Below are positions 60,095 through 64,000 of a stretch of 64,000 bases of DNA, one piece after another. A program made the position numbers and the translations under genes. Within the stretch, counting starts at the first letter, position 1. Each line of letters opens with the position of its first letter. The notes under the pieces are model-generated. The model saw only the letters and a list, made by a program, of their open reading frames with translations, was not told where the DNA came from and ran no database searches. The DNA is from Onthophagus taurus (taxonomy: Eukaryota; Arthropoda; Insecta; Coleoptera; Scarabaeidae). Location: contig NC_091975.1 of the NCBI RefSeq assembly GCF_036711975.1, positions 5,830,501 through 5,894,500 on the forward strand. The letters are read 5' to 3'.

Positions 60095-63000
60095 GAGTAA
60101 AAATCAAAAAAATCATAACGTCTTTAAAAATTGAAGTGGAATCATGAAATTGTTAATAAATACTCTAAAAAGGATGTAGATTTCAATGAGAAATTCGAAA
60201 TTGTTGTTAAATTCTTAATAAAAAAATTATATCTTGTTTAATAAGAAAGTGAGCGAAATTGTCATGAAATGTGATTTTTGAGATTAAAAAATTCGTAACT
60301 TTTTTCAAAATCGATTTGGAATTATGAAATTTTCTATGATTACATTAAAAAGGATTTAGATTTTAGTAAAATATGCGAAATGTTTGTTAAAATCGGTATT
60401 AAAAAGTTCTGAGTGGTGAAATGAAAATTATTTAAAAATGGGAAAAATCGTTGTATGTAATAAATTTAAAAAATCTTAACTTCTTTAAAAATCGAGGTGG
60501 AATCATGAAATTTTTGGTAAATATTCCAAAAAAGATTTATATTTCGATGAGGACTTCGAAATTGTTGTTAAATTCTTTATAACAAAGTTATATGTTGTTT
60601 AATTACACAGTGAGCGAAATCTTCATGAAATATCATTTTTGAGAATAAAAAAATTCGTAACTTTTTTAAAAATCGATTTGGAATTATAAAATTTTTATGA
60701 TTAAATTAAAAGAGATGTAGATTTTAGTAAAATGTGCGAAATGTTTGTTAAAATCCGTATTAAAAAGTTTTGAGTGGTGAAATGAAAATTATTCGAAAAT
60801 GGGAAAAATTGTTTTGTAATAAATTTAAAAAATCTTAACTCCTTTAAAAATCGAAGTGGAATCATGAAATTGTTAGTAAATACTCTAAAAAGGATGTAGA
60901 TTTCAATGAGAAATTCGAAATTGTTGTTAAATTCTTAATAAAAAAATTATATCTTGTTTAATAAGAAAGTGAGCGAAATTGTCATGAAATGTGATTTTTG
61001 AGATTAAAAAATTCGTAACTTTTTTCAAAATAGATTTGGAATTATGAAATTTTCTATAATTACATTAAAAAGGATGTAGATTTTAGTAAAATGTGTGAAA
61101 TGTTTGTTAAAATCGGTATTAAAAAGTTCGGAGTGGTGAAATCAAAATTATTTAAAAATGGGAAAAATCGTTGTTTGTAATAAATTTAAAAAATCTTAAC
61201 TCCTTTGAAAATCGAGGTGGAATCATGAAATTTTTGGTAAATATTCCAAAAAGGATTTATATTTCGATGAGGACTTCGAAATTGTTGTTAAATTCTTTAT
61301 AACAAAGTTATATGTTGTTTAATTAGACAATGAGCGAAATTGTCATGAAATGTGATTTTTTAGATTAAAAAAATACGTAACTTTTTTAAAAATCGATTTG
61401 GAATTGTAAAAATTTTTATGGTTAAATTAAAAGGGATGTAGATTTTAGTAAAATGTGCGAAATGTTTGTTAAAATCCGTATTAAAAAGTTTTGAGTGGTA
61501 AAATTAAAAGTATTCAAAAATGGGCAAAATTATTGTTAGTAATAAATTAAAAAAATCTTAACTCCTTTAAAAATTGAAGTGGAATCATGAAATTGTTAGT
61601 AAATACTCTAAAAATGCTGTAGATTTCAATGAGAAATTCGAAATTGTTGTTAAATTCTTAATAAAAAAATTATATCTTGTTTAATAAGAAAGTGAGCGAA
61701 ATCGTCATGAAATGTGATTTTTGAGATTAAAAAATTCGTAACTTTTTTCAAAATCGATTTGGAATTATGAAATTTTCTATGATTACATTAAAAAGGATTT
61801 AGATTTTAGTAAAATATGCGAAATGTTTGTTAAAATCGGTATTAAAAAGTTCGGAGTGGTGAAATCAAAATTATTTAAAAATGGGAAAAATCGTTGTTTG
61901 TAATAAATTTAAAAAATCATAACTCCTTTGAAAATCGAGGTGGAATCATGAAATTTTTGGTAAATATTCCAAAAAGGATTTATATTTCGATGAGGCCTTC
62001 GAAATTGTTGTTAAATTCTTTATAACAAAGTTATATGTTGTTTAATTAGACAAGGAGCGAAATCGTTATGAAATGTCATTTTTGAGATTAAAAAAATTCG
62101 TAACTTTTTTAAAAATCTATTTGGAATTATAAAATTTTATGATTAAATTAAAAGAGATGTAGATTTTAGTAAAATGTGCGAAATGTTTGTTAAAAATCGG
62201 TAATAAAAAGTTCTGAGTGGTAAAATTAAAATTATTCAAAAATGGGCAAAATTATTGTTGGTAATAAATTAAAAAAATCTTAACTCCTTTAAAAATCGAA
62301 GTGGAATCATGAAATTGTTAGTAAATACTCTAAAAAGGATGCAGATTTCAATGAGAAATTCGAAATTGTTGTTAAATTCTTAATAAAAAAGTTATATCTT
62401 GTTTAATAAGAAAGTGGGCGAAATCGTCATGAAATATGATTTTTGAGATTAAAAAATTCGTAACTTTTTTCAAAATCGATTTGGAATTATAAAATTTTCT
62501 ATTATTACATTAAAAAGGATTTAGATTTTAGTAAAATGTGTGGAATGTTTGTTAAAATTGGTATTAAAAAGTTCTGAGTGGTGAAATGAAAATTATTTAA
62601 AAATGGGAAAAATCGTTGTTTGTAATAAATTTAAAAAATCATAACTCCTTTGAAAATCGAGGTGGAATCATGAAATTTTTGGTAAATATTCCAAAAAGGA
62701 TTTATATTTCGATGAGGACTTCGAAATTATTGTTAAATTCTTTATAACAAAGTTATATGTTGTTTAATAAGAAAGTGAGCGAAATCGTCATGAAATGTGA
62801 TTTTTGAGATTAAAAAATTCGTAACTTTTTTCAAAATCGATTTGGAATTATGAAATTTTTTATGATTACATTAAAAAGGATATAGATTTTAGTGAAATGT
62901 TTGTTAAAATCGGTATTAAAAAGTTCTGAGTGGTGAAATGAAAATTATTTTAAAATGGGAAAAATCGTTGTTTTGTAATAAATTTAAAAAATCTTAACTC

Positions 63001-64000
63001 CTTTGAAAATCGAGGTGGAATCATGAAATTTTTGGTAAATATTCCAAAAAGGATTTATATTTCGATGAGGACTTCGAAATTGTTGTTAAATTCTTTATAA
63101 CAAAGTTATATGTTGTTTAATTAGACAATGAGCGAAATTGTCATGAATTGTGACTTTTGAGATTAAAAAATTCGTAAGTTTTCTAAAAATCGATTTGGAA
63201 TTATGAAATTTTTTATGATTACATTAAAAAGGATATAGATTTTAGTGAAATGTGCGAAATGTTTGTTAAAATCCGTATTAAAAAGTTTTGAGTGGTAAAA
63301 TTAAAAGTATTCAAAAATGGGCTAAATTGTTGTTGGTAATAAATTAAAAAAATCTTAACTCCTTTAAAAATTGAAGTGGAATCATGAAATTGTTAGTAAA
63401 TACTCTAAAAAGGATGTAGATTTCAATGAGAAATTCGAAATTGTTGCTAAATTCTTAATAAAAAAATTATATCTTGTTTAATAAGAAAGTGAGCGAAATT
63501 GTCATGAAATGTGATTTTTGAGATTAAAAAATTCGTAACTTTTTTCAAAATCGATTTGGAATTATGAAATTTTCTATGATTACATTAAAAAGGATTTAGA
63601 TTTTCGTAAAATGTGTGGAATGTTTGTTAAAATCGGTATTAAAAAGTTCTGAGTGGTGAAATGAAAATTATTTAAAAATGGGAAAAATCGTTGTTTGTAA
63701 TAAATTTAAAAAATCATAACTCCTTTGAAAATCGAGGTGGAATCATGAAATTTTTGGTAAATATTCCAAAAAGGATTTATATTTCAATGAGGACTTCGAA
63801 ATTGTTGTTAAATTCTTTATAACAAAGTTATATGTTGTTTAATTAGACAAGGAGCGAAATCGTCATGAAATGTGATTTTTGAGATTAAAAAAATTCGTAA
63901 CTTTTTTAAAAATCGATTTGGAATTGTAAAAATTTTTATGGTTAAATTAAAAGGGATGTAGATTTTAGTAAAATGTGCGAAATGTTTGTTAAAAACCGTA
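60095..64000. repeat. Satellite array, about 360-bp units (two about 180-bp halves) in a 720-bp higher-order pattern; runs off window
   Basis: Unit starts, scored at GTGGAATCATGAAATT, alternate between type A (next bases GTTAGTAAATACTC) at 60136, 60856, 61579, 62301 and 63376 and type B (TTTGGTAAATATTCC) at 60497, 61217, 61940, 62662, 63015 and 63737. The order is ABABABABBAB with a period of about 720 bp. Each unit's second half (TTGGAATTATGAAATT...) is a diverged version of the first, so the basic monomer is about 180 bp. No coding capacity. Confidence 0.94.

Overview
The window is arthropod, almost certainly insect, nuclear DNA. It is AT-rich, its genes are split by GT-AG introns, and it contains three members of the insect DM4/DM12 secreted-protein family, an insect alpha1-type nicotinic acetylcholine receptor subunit and the DENND4/Crag Rab exchange factor. 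A proprotein convertase of PC1/3 type, which Drosophila lacks, argues against a fly. A beetle would fit, but the order is not proven by anything seen here.

Layout. 1-8577: three DM4/DM12 genes (the 3' end of one on +, a complete one on -, a complete one on +); the first has a 184-bp tandem array in its last intron. 9345-23907: nicotinic receptor gene on +, a likely non-coding 5' exon plus six coding exons, 553 residues. Its 7-kb fourth coding intron is filled by nested mobile-element debris. 25584-35007: Crag/DENND4 on +, eight exons, 1569 residues, with a hAT transposon and other relics in its introns. 35.6-42.0 kb: a LINE relic, then about 5.7 kb of 182-bp satellite with tetrameric higher-order structure. 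42225-49818: PC1/3-like convertase on +, six exons, 634 residues, with a piggyBac relic and two terminal-inverted-repeat elements in its introns. 50137-58763: ankyrin-repeat/death-domain gene on -, eight exons, 522 residues. Its first intron holds a 604-bp tandem array in which every unit carries a decayed copy of the 5' part of the next coding exon. 60.1-64.0 kb: another satellite, about 180-bp monomers in a 720-bp higher-order unit, running off the window.

The four large genes look functionally unrelated (neuronal ligand-gated channel, vesicle-trafficking regulator, prohormone processing enzyme, predicted death-domain adaptor). The window is best read as ordinary gene-bearing chromatin invaded by satellites and DNA transposons. 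No operon-like or defence system is visible. The most unusual structure is the exon-derived array in the ankyrin gene. All splice sites were placed by eye from reading-frame continuity, GT/AG dinucleotides and family resemblance. No database search was run.
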